A stretch of DNA of 64,000 nucleotides. It comes from Halovivax asiaticus JCM 14624 (GTDB taxonomy: Archaea > Halobacteriota > Halobacteria > Halobacteriales > Natrialbaceae). Shown here piece after piece: positions 17,123 to 25,159 of this stretch. Each line of letters opens with the position of its first letter. Within the stretch, counting starts at the first letter, position 1. The notes under the pieces are model-generated. The model made no database searches, was not told the DNA's origin, and saw nothing but the letters and a program-made list of their open reading frames with translations. The stretch is taken from assembly GCF_000337515.1 (NCBI RefSeq), contig NZ_AOIQ01000010.1, forward strand, positions 1 to 64,000, given 5' to 3'. The position numbers were made by a program, and so were the translations under genes.

Positions 17123-17730
17123 CGGTGCTCCCGGTAATCAAATTCGACGCCGAGTCGATCCTCGTCGATTCCGAGGCGAGAGCGACGGGCGACGTACCGG
17201 TGTGCGAGTGCGAATACGCTGAACGAGACGACGACGAACACCGGGACTGCACGGGCTGGCAAGACGGTGAACGGAACCACCGAGAACGACGAGGCGACGA
17301 GGACGAGCACGGAGAGTGCCGCGAGTCCCAGATAGTAATCGCTCCACGGGAGTTCGCGGCCACGAACGACGTCCATGTAGATCTCGACGTTCTCGAGCGC
17401 CGCCGTCGGCTCGACCGTGCCACGGTCCCGATCGAAGTCGACGACACCCGACCGATCCAACTTCGGCAGGTGTGATTGCTGCAGTGCCGTGTAGACGCGT
17501 TTTCGATCCTTGCTCGAGACGTCTTCGAAGTCGAGTCCGTCTTCCTGCGCGGCGATCTCCTGAGAGATGGTCCCGATATCCAGGGTCGTTCCTTCGCGCA
17601 GGAGTGCGTTGAGGATGTGGCGTCGTCGACCGTTCGCCAACAACTCGAACAACTCGTCTTCCGTCAGTCGACGGCTCTCCGCCGGCGACGAGCCGCTCCT
17701 GTCGATCGTATCGTGTATCGTGCCCCCCAT
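17119..17730 (-). CDS. Winged-helix regulator with C-terminal membrane helices
   Basis: 203 residues from the ATG at 17730 (MGGTIHDTID); the upstream frame runs into the promoter. Residues ~15-105 form an ArsR-like winged helix (LTEDELFELLANGRRRHILNALL, then DRKRVYTALQQSHLPKLDRSGVVDFD), the layout common in haloarchaeal membrane-linked regulators. Two hydrophobic helices follow (LGLAALSVLVLVASSFSVV, AVPVFVVVSFSVFALAH) and a basic/acidic tail. It is the first gene of a two-gene operon and faces the TasA-like operon, so it is the obvious candidate regulator of that locus, possibly from the membrane. Confidence 0.8.
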   Translation of the reverse strand: MGGTIHDTIDRSGSSPAESRRLTEDELFELLANGRRRHILNALLREGTTLDIGTISQEIAAQEDGLDFEDVSSKDRKRVYTALQQSHLPKLDRSGVVDFDRDRGTVEPTAALENVEIYMDVVRGRELPWSDYYLGLAALSVLVLVASSFSVVPFTVLPARAVPVFVVVSFSVFALAHRYVARRSRLGIDEDRLGVEFDYREHR

Positions 17731-17754
17731 TCGGACGAAACCAACTATCGTCCA

Positions 17755-17764
17755 TAAAATAAAA
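17755..17764 (-). promoter_or_regulatory. TATA box of the winged-helix operon
   Basis: The minus strand reads TTTTATTTTATG across this spot, 25-34 bases before the ATG at 17730, in a clear AT-rich patch inside GC-rich surroundings. Confidence 0.55.
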
Positions 17765-17932
17765 GTAACTATTAATATCATTCGAGTTTTGTACCCCCAG
17801 TATTATAGTAGCGGACGGTACGGTCTGATCGGCGATAACTCGGGGCGACGGATGGCGTCAGTTGACCACACACACATCGAAGCGTAGGGACGGCATCGTC
17901 GAAGGCTGTCAGTGACCGCGCTCAACGGTTCG

Positions 17933-17946
17933 TTGACCCCAGTCAA
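17933..17946. promoter_or_regulatory. Palindromic operator candidate, box 1
   Basis: TTGACCCCAGTCAA: inverted TTGAC half-sites with a 4-base spacer. Same half-site as boxes 2 and 3. Confidence 0.5.
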
Positions 17947-17984
17947 TGTATCGCCCCAACCAATAATGGAAGAGAAACTATCAA

Positions 17985-17999
17985 TTGACCAGTGATCAA
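17985..17999. promoter_or_regulatory. Palindromic operator candidate, box 2
   Basis: TTGACCAGTGATCAA: half-sites TTGACC and GATCAA (one mismatch to GGTCAA) around a 3-base centre. Its centre is about 52 bases from box 1. Confidence 0.5.
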
Positions 18000-18059
18000 C
18001 GGGCCCCACATACTGCAGTGCGCCTCGTATTCGAGGGGTTGAGGAACCCACTCGAGTGG

Positions 18060-18074
18060 TTGACCGTCGGTCAA
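18060..18074. promoter_or_regulatory. Palindromic operator candidate, box 3 (perfect)
   Basis: TTGACCGTCGGTCAA is a perfect 6-3-6 inverted repeat about 75 bases from box 2 and 86 bases before the first TasA-like ATG. It sits just upstream of the TATA-like box at 18102, a typical place for an activator site. Confidence 0.55.
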
Positions 18075-18159
18075 TGCCGACCGGAGTCGAGTCCACTACC
18101 GTATTACAATACCCGTCTCACGGGTGGGTCGACTCGTCCCGGAAGGGGCGATACCAACT

Positions 18160-18675
18160 ATGCAACGACGTAAATTCGTAATCGGGATGGGAGCACTGGC
18201 ATCGGGCGCCGCTGCGATGGTCGGAACCGGCGCGTTCACCTCTGTGACGGCCGCTCGAGATATCGACGTCGCGGTTGCGGACGACGCATCCGCCTACCTG
18301 CGATTGAAGGGCACTGATTCACACTACGTCACCGACGACGGCGATGGTGGCACGCTCGCGCTCGACCTCAGCGGCGATAATGCAACGCCATCGGGCGGCT
18401 CGGGTGTGAACCCGAACGCCGTGACCGAGTTCGGTTCTCTGTTCGAGATTGCAAATCAGGGGACCCAGCCGGTCACCGTCGAGGTGACGAAATCCGGCCA
18501 GCACCCGGATGCAGTCGCGTTCGAGGACGGAAACGGCGACGCACTCGCCGACGGCATCGAGCTCGCCGTCGGTGAGAGCGCCGACATCAGCCTCGTCGTC
18601 GACACGACGGACAATGCGATCGACGTCGACGAACAACTGGTCGACTCGGTCGTGTTCCACGCGGTCGATAACTAG
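18160..18675 (+). CDS. TasA/DUF1102-like secreted protein 1
   Basis: 171 residues from the ATG at 18160; the longer frame begins upstream with unrelated sequence. N-terminus: QRRKFVIGMGALASGAAAM, then VGTGAFTSVTAARDIDVAV and a DDASAYLRL motif. The short positively charged start, glycine/alanine-rich helix and Gly-x-Ala-Phe junction resemble signal peptides cut by SipW-type peptidases (TasA, camelysin). The mature part is an acidic beta-rich domain with NPNAVTEFGSLFEIANQG and no catalytic motif. It is first in an operon that ends with such a peptidase, so it is a probable surface filament or matrix subunit (inference). Confidence 0.8.
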   Translation: MQRRKFVIGMGALASGAAAMVGTGAFTSVTAARDIDVAVADDASAYLRLKGTDSHYVTDDGDGGTLALDLSGDNATPSGGSGVNPNAVTEFGSLFEIANQGTQPVTVEVTKSGQHPDAVAFEDGNGDALADGIELAVGESADISLVVDTTDNAIDVDEQLVDSVVFHAVDN

Positions 18676-18679
18676 GACG

Positions 18680-19252
18680 ATGGAACGACGAACATTCGTC
18701 CTGAGTGCCGGTGCGATCGTCGGCGGTGGCGGCCTCGCACTCGGCACCGGGGCGTTCGACAGCGTCGAGGCCGAACGGGACGTCAGCATTACGGTCGCGG
18801 ACGACGCCGACGGCTACCTGAGTATCCGGCCACACGACGGTCCTAACGGCGCGTACGCGACGATGGACGACGGCGAGCTGGCAGTAGAATTGACCGACGA
18901 CAACGGCGCCGTCGCCGGCGACGGCGTCAATGCGAACGCTCTGACGGGGGTCGCGAACCTGTTCACGATCCAGAATCAGGGGACGAACGAGGTCGAACTC
19001 GCCGTCTCGCCGCTCACGTTCCTCGATGTATCCGGAAGCATCTTCCCGCCGAGCATCGACGGCGTTCTGGGCGTCTTGCTCGTCCCACAGAGCGGCAGTT
19101 GGAGTGTCGATCCCGACCGCGGGGTGCTCTCGATCACCGACCTCGCCCCAGGCGAGGAGACCGACTTCAGCCTCGCGGCCGTCGCGTTCCCGGAGAGCGC
19201 GATCGACGAAGTGGAAATCGACGACGAACTCCTGATCACTGCGGAGGCCTGA
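18680..19252 (+). CDS. TasA/DUF1102-like secreted protein 2
   Basis: 190 residues, ATG 4 bases after the previous stop. It shares the plan of its neighbour: MERRTFVLSAGAIVGGG, then GTGAFDSVEAERDVSITVADDADGYLSI, later NANALTGVANLFTIQNQGT. The two clearly arose by duplication but have diverged, mainly in the C-terminal half, where this one has an extra hydrophobic stretch (IDGVLGVLLVPQSGSW). Probably a second filament or anchor subunit exported and cleaved together with protein 1. Confidence 0.8.
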   Translation: MERRTFVLSAGAIVGGGGLALGTGAFDSVEAERDVSITVADDADGYLSIRPHDGPNGAYATMDDGELAVELTDDNGAVAGDGVNANALTGVANLFTIQNQGTNEVELAVSPLTFLDVSGSIFPPSIDGVLGVLLVPQSGSWSVDPDRGVLSITDLAPGEETDFSLAAVAFPESAIDEVEIDDELLITAEA

Positions 19253-19254
19253 CG

Positions 19255-19377
19255 ATGGATACTGCACCGACACTCGCCGACTACGAGGAACTGGCCGACG
19301 TCGAGATCGACCTGAGCGACACCGATCTCGACAGGGAAACGATCGACGCGGAACTGGAGCGGCTCTTCGACGCCTAA
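19255..19377 (+). CDS. 40-residue acidic peptide between TasA-like and peptidase genes
   Basis: ATG 2 bases after the stop of the second TasA-like gene, same strand. Reads MDTAPTLADYEELADVEIDL, then SDTDLDRETIDAELERLFDA; over a third of residues are Asp/Glu, it is probably helical, and there is no signal peptide. Tight spacing and a haloarchaeal codon pattern make it a likely real gene. No family recognised. It could be a cytoplasmic chaperone or regulator for the exported subunits. Confidence 0.6.
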   Translation: MDTAPTLADYEELADVEIDLSDTDLDRETIDAELERLFDA

Positions 19378-19613
19378 TCGAGGATAATCGTTCGCGGGTG
19401 GCTACCGCCCGTCGTCGGTCCAGCGGGCGTCTCGGCCGGCCGCGAAATCTTCGTGAATAGCGCCAACTCGACCGATCAGAGCAGTCGGTGGAAAAATCGA
19501 CCGACGATGTTCCTGTCCGGAACCGATCCCTGCCGATTCCGGACGTGGTCGCTATTGGGCCAACCGTAACCGAGGTCGGCAGTCCCTTCCTCCGTAAGAA
19601 CAATAGAAGGTAG

Positions 19614-19621
19614 AAATAAAT
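19614..19621 (+). promoter_or_regulatory. TATA box of the signal peptidase gene
   Basis: AAATAAAT in an AT-rich patch 26-33 bases before the ATG at 19647. The peptidase therefore has its own promoter besides any read-through from the TasA-like operon. Confidence 0.5.
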
Positions 19622-19646
19622 GTTTCAAAATAGCATACCGTAATAG

Positions 19647-20798
19647 ATGGGAATAGGCCGAGCGGGTCGGGGATTGGCGGTGGGAGCCGGAGTCGTCGTA
19701 TGCCTCCTGATAGTCGGCCAAGTACTCGGATACCCGATCCTGCTCGGATTCGTCGAGACGGGGAGCATGGAACCGGAGATTCCCGCTGGAGATGGGTTCG
19801 TCGCGATACCGACGGCCGTCAGTGACGACCCGGAGCCGGGCGACGTCGTGGTCTTCGACGCACGTGATATCCAGGGCGGTGGGCTGACCACCCACCGGAT
19901 CGTCGACGAAACCGGGGCTGGCTACGTCACACGCGGTGACGCGAATCCGTTTACCGATCAGGACGGTGGCGAACCACCGGTCACCGACGAGCAAATTCAC
20001 GCGACGGCCTGGCAGGTCGACGGGCAGGTCGTGACGATTCCACATCTGGGTACGGTCAGCGCGACGATCAGCCGGTGGGTCGACGGGGTGAACGGTGCCG
20101 CCACGGGCGCGCTGGGTGTCCGAAACGGTGTGGGGTCGAGCGGCGGCGCGGCGGTGCTGTTCGTCCTCTCGGTGCTGTGGTACGGCGTCGAGACCCTTCG
20201 TGACCGACGCCGCACGACCACACAGTCTCGCTTCGCGTCCGACGAATCTTCCCCGATCGATCCACGATATCTCTGTGCCGGGTTCGCGCTCCTCGTAGTC
20301 GTCGCAGGCGCCGGAGCTATGATCGTTCCCGGCGGCACACAGCACTACGACCTCGTCAGTGCCGAGTTCGATTCCGACGACCCGACGGTCGTCAGGCAGG
20401 GAACGACCGCGGAGACGACCTACCGGGTCGAAAACGACGGACTCGTCCCCGTCGTCGCGTACGTCGACGGCGGCGATCACGTGCAGGCCGGATCCGAACG
20501 GGTGACGGTTGGCCCACGCTCCGCGACCGACGTGGCGCTCGCGATCAGCGCCCCCGACCAGACGGGGTACTACCCGACCGCGGTGACCGAACAGCGGTAT
20601 CTGCGTCTCCTTCCGAGCCCAGTCCTCGACGCCCTCCACGGGGTGCATCCCGTGGTCGCACAGCTTGCAATCCTCGCCACGCTCGGCGGTGGAACGTACG
20701 GACTCGCCCGCGTCCTCTGGCGACGCGTAGACGCCAGCCCACGTGCGGGAGGACAGGCCCGAACCGAGCGTTCGCGACGGCGACCGAACCGACGGTGA
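19647..20798 (+). CDS. Signal peptidase I, ER/SipW type, with long membrane extension
   Basis: 383 residues. One N-terminal helix (residues ~11-30), then the S26 catalytic Ser40 in ETGSMEPEI, His83 in LTTHRIVDE (the His instead of Lys marks the ER/archaeal/SipW class) and Asp98 in TRGDANPFTDQD. Beyond the catalytic core come two helices (about residues 163-180 and 212-232), an external beta-domain with YRVENDGLVPVVAYVDGG and a final helix. Ordinary Sec11 proteins end near residue 200, so the second half is a special extension. It lies between TasA-like and DUF5305 genes and is probably dedicated to them. Confidence 0.88.
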   Translation: MGIGRAGRGLAVGAGVVVCLLIVGQVLGYPILLGFVETGSMEPEIPAGDGFVAIPTAVSDDPEPGDVVVFDARDIQGGGLTTHRIVDETGAGYVTRGDANPFTDQDGGEPPVTDEQIHATAWQVDGQVVTIPHLGTVSATISRWVDGVNGAATGALGVRNGVGSSGGAAVLFVLSVLWYGVETLRDRRRTTTQSRFASDESSPIDPRYLCAGFALLVVVAGAGAMIVPGGTQHYDLVSAEFDSDDPTVVRQGTTAETTYRVENDGLVPVVAYVDGGDHVQAGSERVTVGPRSATDVALAISAPDQTGYYPTAVTEQRYLRLLPSPVLDALHGVHPVVAQLAILATLGGGTYGLARVLWRRVDASPRAGGQARTERSRRRPNRR

Positions 20799-22078
20799 CT
20801 ACAATGGAACACGATCCGATCCCACACGAGACTGATTCGACCGACGACCGGCGGCTTCGATTCCGTGCGTTTCTCGCCGAGTACCGACCGATACTGGTCG
20901 TGGCGCTGCTCGCCACCGCCGCGATGGGCGGCTGGTTCTGCTACGGTGCCTACGCGGCCCAGCCGGAGACGACAGAGGTACGGACGGACGAAGCCTGGTC
21001 GCTCTCCGGCGAGTTCCACCACAGCGCCGAGGTTACAGACTCCACGACGCTCTACGCCGCGGGAACGGTCCTGGAGGATCGACCGCGGTACTTCACCGCC
21101 GTGACGCCGACGACCGACGGCGAGTACGCCGTCACCTACGACGCGCCCGACGGGACGGCCGACGTCGACATCTCGATCGATCGATACGTCCAGGCGGTCG
21201 AGGGGAACACGGTGTACTGGGAGTCGGCCGAACCGGTCGCGTCGACGACACAGACCGACGTCGAACCGGGTGAGACTGTCACCATCGACCTGGACGTTCC
21301 CGTCTCCGACGTCGTCGACCGTATCGAAACGATCCAGGCCGAACTCGGCGCGCGACCCGGCGAGAACAGCGTATTCCTGCAGGCCACCGTCTCGGTCGAC
21401 GGATCGATCGCGGGCGCCGAGCGCTCGACCAGTGAGACGCATCGGATCCCCATGACCATCGACGGCGGAACGTACGGGTTCGACGACGAGACCATAACGG
21501 AACCGTATCGGGACGCCGAAACCGTCACGGTGAGCGAGTCAGCCGGCCCAATCGAGTCGGTCGGTGGACCGCTTTTCCTGCTCGCCGGATTGGGCGGACT
21601 CGGCGGGGTTGCCGTCGCGACCCGACGGTATCACGCACTCACAACCGCCGAACGCGAGTGGCTCGACTACCGCGCCGACGTCGACGAACACGGCGAACTG
21701 GTCACTCCCGCGAGCCTTCCCGCCGCCGTCACCGATCGGCCTCGCGCGTCGGTCGAATCACTCGCGCACCTGGCCCAGCTGGCGATCGACCTCAGGACCG
21801 GGCTCCACTACGACCCACTCGAACGGACGTACCTCGTCGTGGCCGACGAGATCCTCTACAGTTACGAGCCACCGAGGCCGCCGCAGCGCCACTCGTCGGG
21901 GACTGTCGACGGGAGTTCCGCCGCTGGCCCCGATCGAGCGAGCAAGACAGGCGAGATCGTTCTCACGAGCGACGAATCGAGTGCCGCCGGATCAGCTCCC
22001 GACGAACCGGGCGATGGCGTTTTCACGGCACGCAGCGATGGGACCGGCTCGAACACTGACGGACCGCCAGAGTCGTGA
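20795..22078 (+). CDS. DUF5305-type membrane protein
   Basis: 427 residues from a GTG overlapping the peptidase stop by 4 bases; the ATG at 20804 is the alternative start. An N-terminal helix (ILVVALLATAAMGGWFCYG), a ~200-residue extracellular domain rich in Thr/Val strands (WSLSGEFHHSAEVTDSTTLYAAG, YAVTYDAPDGTADVDISIDRY), a second helix (GPLFLLAGLGGLGGVAVA), then a cytoplasmic acidic region. This matches the haloarchaeal DUF5305 family, which I recall as a frequent neighbour of such signal peptidases. It may be an assembly or anchoring factor for the secreted subunits. Confidence 0.75.
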   Translation: MTTMEHDPIPHETDSTDDRRLRFRAFLAEYRPILVVALLATAAMGGWFCYGAYAAQPETTEVRTDEAWSLSGEFHHSAEVTDSTTLYAAGTVLEDRPRYFTAVTPTTDGEYAVTYDAPDGTADVDISIDRYVQAVEGNTVYWESAEPVASTTQTDVEPGETVTIDLDVPVSDVVDRIETIQAELGARPGENSVFLQATVSVDGSIAGAERSTSETHRIPMTIDGGTYGFDDETITEPYRDAETVTVSESAGPIESVGGPLFLLAGLGGLGGVAVATRRYHALTTAEREWLDYRADVDEHGELVTPASLPAAVTDRPRASVESLAHLAQLAIDLRTGLHYDPLERTYLVVADEILYSYEPPRPPQRHSSGTVDGSSAAGPDRASKTGEIVLTSDESSAAGSAPDEPGDGVFTARSDGTGSNTDGPPES

Positions 22079-22141
22079 GGAGAGACGGAGACAAGAGAGA
22101 GAGAGAGTCGCGACCGATTGCGAGTCCGATACCTGTCCCCG

Positions 22142-23899
22142 TTAGCCGTCCACCACGAACTCCTCCGTCCGAGATTCGGTGAGTTCGATCTCCCGTTCGT
22201 CGGCGATATTGTCGAAGCCCGGGTCGGCCACGTCGGGGGACCACACCTGGATCGTGATGTCCCCGACGAGTTCGGCGCCGCTCTCGCCGAGGCCATCATA
22301 CTGGAAGTAACCGTCCGCGTTCGTCTCCCGAGGGGCCGAACCCCAGCACGACGAGCCATCGGGTGAACAACTCCAGACGCAGGCGTGGGCGCCTTCCACC
22401 GGGTTTCCACTCGCGTCCACGACGCGTACGTCGAGGACGTGCGCTTGGGGGAGTTCGACGTCGCCGAGATCGACCACGCCGTCGATGTCTACGAGGTCGA
22501 AGTGGTAGATGTCCGGCATCCCATCTCGTTCCGGGGAGGTCGGATCGCCGTCTTGCTCCTGAATGTACCCGAGTGCGTAGGCTCCCGGGTTCTCGACCTC
22601 GGCGCTGAAGTACCCGCCGTGATCCGTGGTCGTGCGGTACTCCTTCGTCGGATGTTCGTTCGAGCGTCGCGGGCCCCGGATCTGTACTCGATCGCCAGTC
22701 GCCAGCTCGCCATCCGGGCCGGAAATCGTGCCGGTGATCGCGAGTTCGCCCGCTCCTCGATCGAGTACGAATTCCTCGGTCCGCGGTCCGTCGAGTTCGA
22801 TCTGGCGTTGGGCTGCGTAATTACCCGGTTCGGGGTCGACACCCGGTTCCCAGACCTGAATTCGGACGGCACCATGTAGTTCGATCCCGGTGACGTCGAG
22901 ATTCTCGTACTGGAAGTACCCATCAGCATTGGTCTGTTGTCCCCGTCCGATTTCCCAGGAATCACGGTGGAGGAAGTTGACGGGTGCACCCGCTATGGGC
23001 GTCCCAGCATCGTCGACGACGCGGACGTCAAGGACGTGGGCGTCCGGGAGTTCGATCGTTCCCAGTTCCAGGACTTCGTCTCCGACCTCAACCGGGTCGA
23101 GACTGTAGATGTCCGGCGAGCCGTCCCGTTCTGGCGTGTTCGTTTCCCGCTGCACCCGCTGATTATATCCCAGTGAGTATGTCCCCGGTTCGGTGAACAT
23201 CGTGTGGAAGGCGCCGTTTTCGTCGGTGTACGTGGTATCGAACTCGGGTGACCCGTCTTGGGGACCGAGCACGTCGAGTTGGTCGTCCGCTCCTGGATCA
23301 CCGTTCGCCGTGACGATCCGGCCCCTCATTCCCGGAACATCGCTACGTGGCTGTTCGGATGCTGTAAGATCGTGTTCGAAGTACCGGGCCCAATCTGCGG
23401 TATCTGGTATCGACTTGGTCCCAGCCCAGACGTCCGTCGTCTGGAACTCCCGCTGGACCACTGCGTGCCCTGCGACGACGACCTGCTCGAGACCGTCGTC
23501 GATACCGACGTCGGCGAATTCGATCGTATCAGTGGGACTGTCCGGTTGCGTTACCCGTTCGAATTGGTGTACGTGCGGGTTTCCGTTGTCGTTTCTGGGA
23601 ATGTCGGAGTCGGCTGATCCAACGTGGAGGGACGCCTGGCTGATCGTCCACGGCGAATCACCGGTCTCGAACGCCACCGTCAGGTGACTCCCCTCCTGTG
23701 CGATCGAGACCGTTCCAACGAGCTCGTCCCGGGCGGTGTATAGCCTCGCAGCGTCTTCGTCGGTCGCCGAGTCGCCGTCCGAATCGGTCCCGTTCGGGTC
23801 GTTCGTAGGAATGTCGCCGAGACAACCAGCCAGCGTCGCGGTCGCTAGCGTAGCGAATCCAGAAGCAATCGTCGACCGCCTGCTGAAGTGTTTGGCCAT
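22142..23899 (-). CDS. Surface lipoprotein with duplicated carboxypeptidase-regulatory-like domains
   Basis: 585 residues. RRSTIASGFATLATATLAGC is a signal with lipobox. After a short spacer and a ~130-residue N-terminal domain come two tandem repeats of ~180 residues. Each has a beta-sandwich of the CarboxypepD_reg type followed by a second one: (T/D)ENGAFHTMFTEPGTYSLGY with PDAHVLDVRVVDDAGTPI, and DHGGYFSAEVENPGAYALGY with PQAHVLDVRVVDASGNPV. Both repeats end in a TEEFV(L/V)D motif. No enzyme motif. It converges with the DUF5305 gene and has an AT-rich promoter region at 23930-23960. A surface scaffold or binding protein is likely. Confidence 0.8.
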   Translation of the reverse strand: MAKHFSRRSTIASGFATLATATLAGCLGDIPTNDPNGTDSDGDSATDEDAARLYTARDELVGTVSIAQEGSHLTVAFETGDSPWTISQASLHVGSADSDIPRNDNGNPHVHQFERVTQPDSPTDTIEFADVGIDDGLEQVVVAGHAVVQREFQTTDVWAGTKSIPDTADWARYFEHDLTASEQPRSDVPGMRGRIVTANGDPGADDQLDVLGPQDGSPEFDTTYTDENGAFHTMFTEPGTYSLGYNQRVQRETNTPERDGSPDIYSLDPVEVGDEVLELGTIELPDAHVLDVRVVDDAGTPIAGAPVNFLHRDSWEIGRGQQTNADGYFQYENLDVTGIELHGAVRIQVWEPGVDPEPGNYAAQRQIELDGPRTEEFVLDRGAGELAITGTISGPDGELATGDRVQIRGPRRSNEHPTKEYRTTTDHGGYFSAEVENPGAYALGYIQEQDGDPTSPERDGMPDIYHFDLVDIDGVVDLGDVELPQAHVLDVRVVDASGNPVEGAHACVWSCSPDGSSCWGSAPRETNADGYFQYDGLGESGAELVGDITIQVWSPDVADPGFDNIADEREIELTESRTEEFVVDG

Positions 23900-24070
23900 A
23901 GGAACAGGTCCCTCATCAAGTGATACTCAAACAATAAATTCGTCTTGCATATAATAGTTTCCATCGGCACTATCCCGTCGTGATGCAACATTCTAATAAG
24001 GGCAATTGTGGGTTCAACTGGTCGCATTCGATGGCCCCATCACCGTAGTCGAGCATCAGAGCCGTGACGG

Positions 24071-24910
24071 TCACTCCGACCGTAATCGAATACCGATCTC
24101 GTCTGGGTCGGTGAACGCTATCCCTTCGCTGGTATCGGTGACGGCGATATCGGCCTCACGGAAGCGGTTCTTACTGCTCGCAAACGTTTCAGAGTCCGGG
24201 ACGACGAACTCGAACCACTCGAGGCCCTGGCCACCGGCGGGTTCGGACCGACCGTTCCATGCGTTCACCCCGACGTGGTGGTGATAGTCGCCGATCGAGG
24301 TGAAGAGGGCGCCCTGTCCGGCCATCTGGACGCGCAGGCCGAGCATGTCGGCGTAGAACGAGCGCGCGGCGCCGAGGTCGGTCGTCTCGAGGTGGACGTG
24401 ACCGATCGTCGTGTCCGCCGGTGCGTCGGCCGCCCCATCGGACGCCGCCGCGATAGTGTCGAGGTCGAGCGGGAGCGTTCGCATGCGGATCGACCCGTCG
24501 TCCGCTCGCGGCCACACCTCACGGGGTTTGTCCGCGTAGATCTCCACGCCGTTTCCCTCCGGATCGGTGAGGTACAGCGCCTCGCTCACGTCGTGATCGG
24601 AAGCGCCCTCGAGTTCCCCGGCCACTCGCACGCGTTCGAGTGCCGCACCGAGTGCGGCCCGGGAGGGAACGAGGAACGCGGTGTGGAACAGCCCCGCCTG
24701 CGCGGAACCTCTCGGCGTCGCCTCGGTATCTTCCTGCAGCACGAGCAGGGGCGTTCCGTCGACACCGAGTGCCACCTCGCGCTCCGAACGCGACAGGACG
24801 GAGAGGCCGACGACGGTCCGGTAGAAGTCGGTGAGTTCGTCGAGGTCGGCGACGCGGAGTGCGACGCGTCCGATACGTGCGGTGTCCGGAATGGGTGGTG
24901 TCTGTGGCAT
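24071..24910 (-). CDS. Two-domain VOC protein (glyoxalase/extradiol dioxygenase fold)
   Basis: 279 residues from the ATG at 24910 (MPQTPPIPDTARIG); an ATG seven codons upstream is equally possible. Two VOC units: RVALRVADLDELTDFYRTVVG with YLTDPEGNGVEIYAD, and IGHVHLETTDLGAARSFYADM with DYHHHVGVNAW and FTDPDEIGIRLR. Both halves keep His and Glu positions that bind divalent metal in catechol 2,3-dioxygenase-type enzymes. The substrate is unknown; isolated context gives no hint. Confidence 0.85.
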   Translation of the reverse strand: MPQTPPIPDTARIGRVALRVADLDELTDFYRTVVGLSVLSRSEREVALGVDGTPLLVLQEDTEATPRGSAQAGLFHTAFLVPSRAALGAALERVRVAGELEGASDHDVSEALYLTDPEGNGVEIYADKPREVWPRADDGSIRMRTLPLDLDTIAAASDGAADAPADTTIGHVHLETTDLGAARSFYADMLGLRVQMAGQGALFTSIGDYHHHVGVNAWNGRSEPAGGQGLEWFEFVVPDSETFASSKNRFREADIAVTDTSEGIAFTDPDEIGIRLRSE

Positions 24911-25159
24911 CTGAAGTCGTGGGTGAGTCAAGGGCAGTTTGTCCCAGGTGATGACGCATCACCACCGGCGGGGAACGTGGCTCGGGACGACCGCAGACGT
25001 GCGAGGGCGTCCGTACTGTCGTCCGACGAGTGCTGTCGTCCCTCTAGAAGGCCGCGACTGTGTAATACCTTCCCGGCCGCCCCCGTCACCAGGTCACACC
25101 GGTGTCACCTGCAGTCCGTCAGTGGCTGGCAGTAGTCGGGAGCCCTGCGAGACGGCCGC

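Larger units (their letters stand above)
17731..18159. other. Divergent control region of the filament-like locus
   Basis: 429 bases without a gene. It holds the TATA box of the minus operon, three TTGACC-type palindromes, a perfect 12-base palindrome CCACTCGAGTGG (18048-18059), a direct repeat TCGAGkGGTTGA at 18031 and 18052 (21 bases apart), a TATA-like TATTACAA (18102-18109) about 50 bases before the ATG at 18160, and a hairpin ACCCG-tctca-CGGGT (18111-18125) between that box and the gene. Confidence 0.65.
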
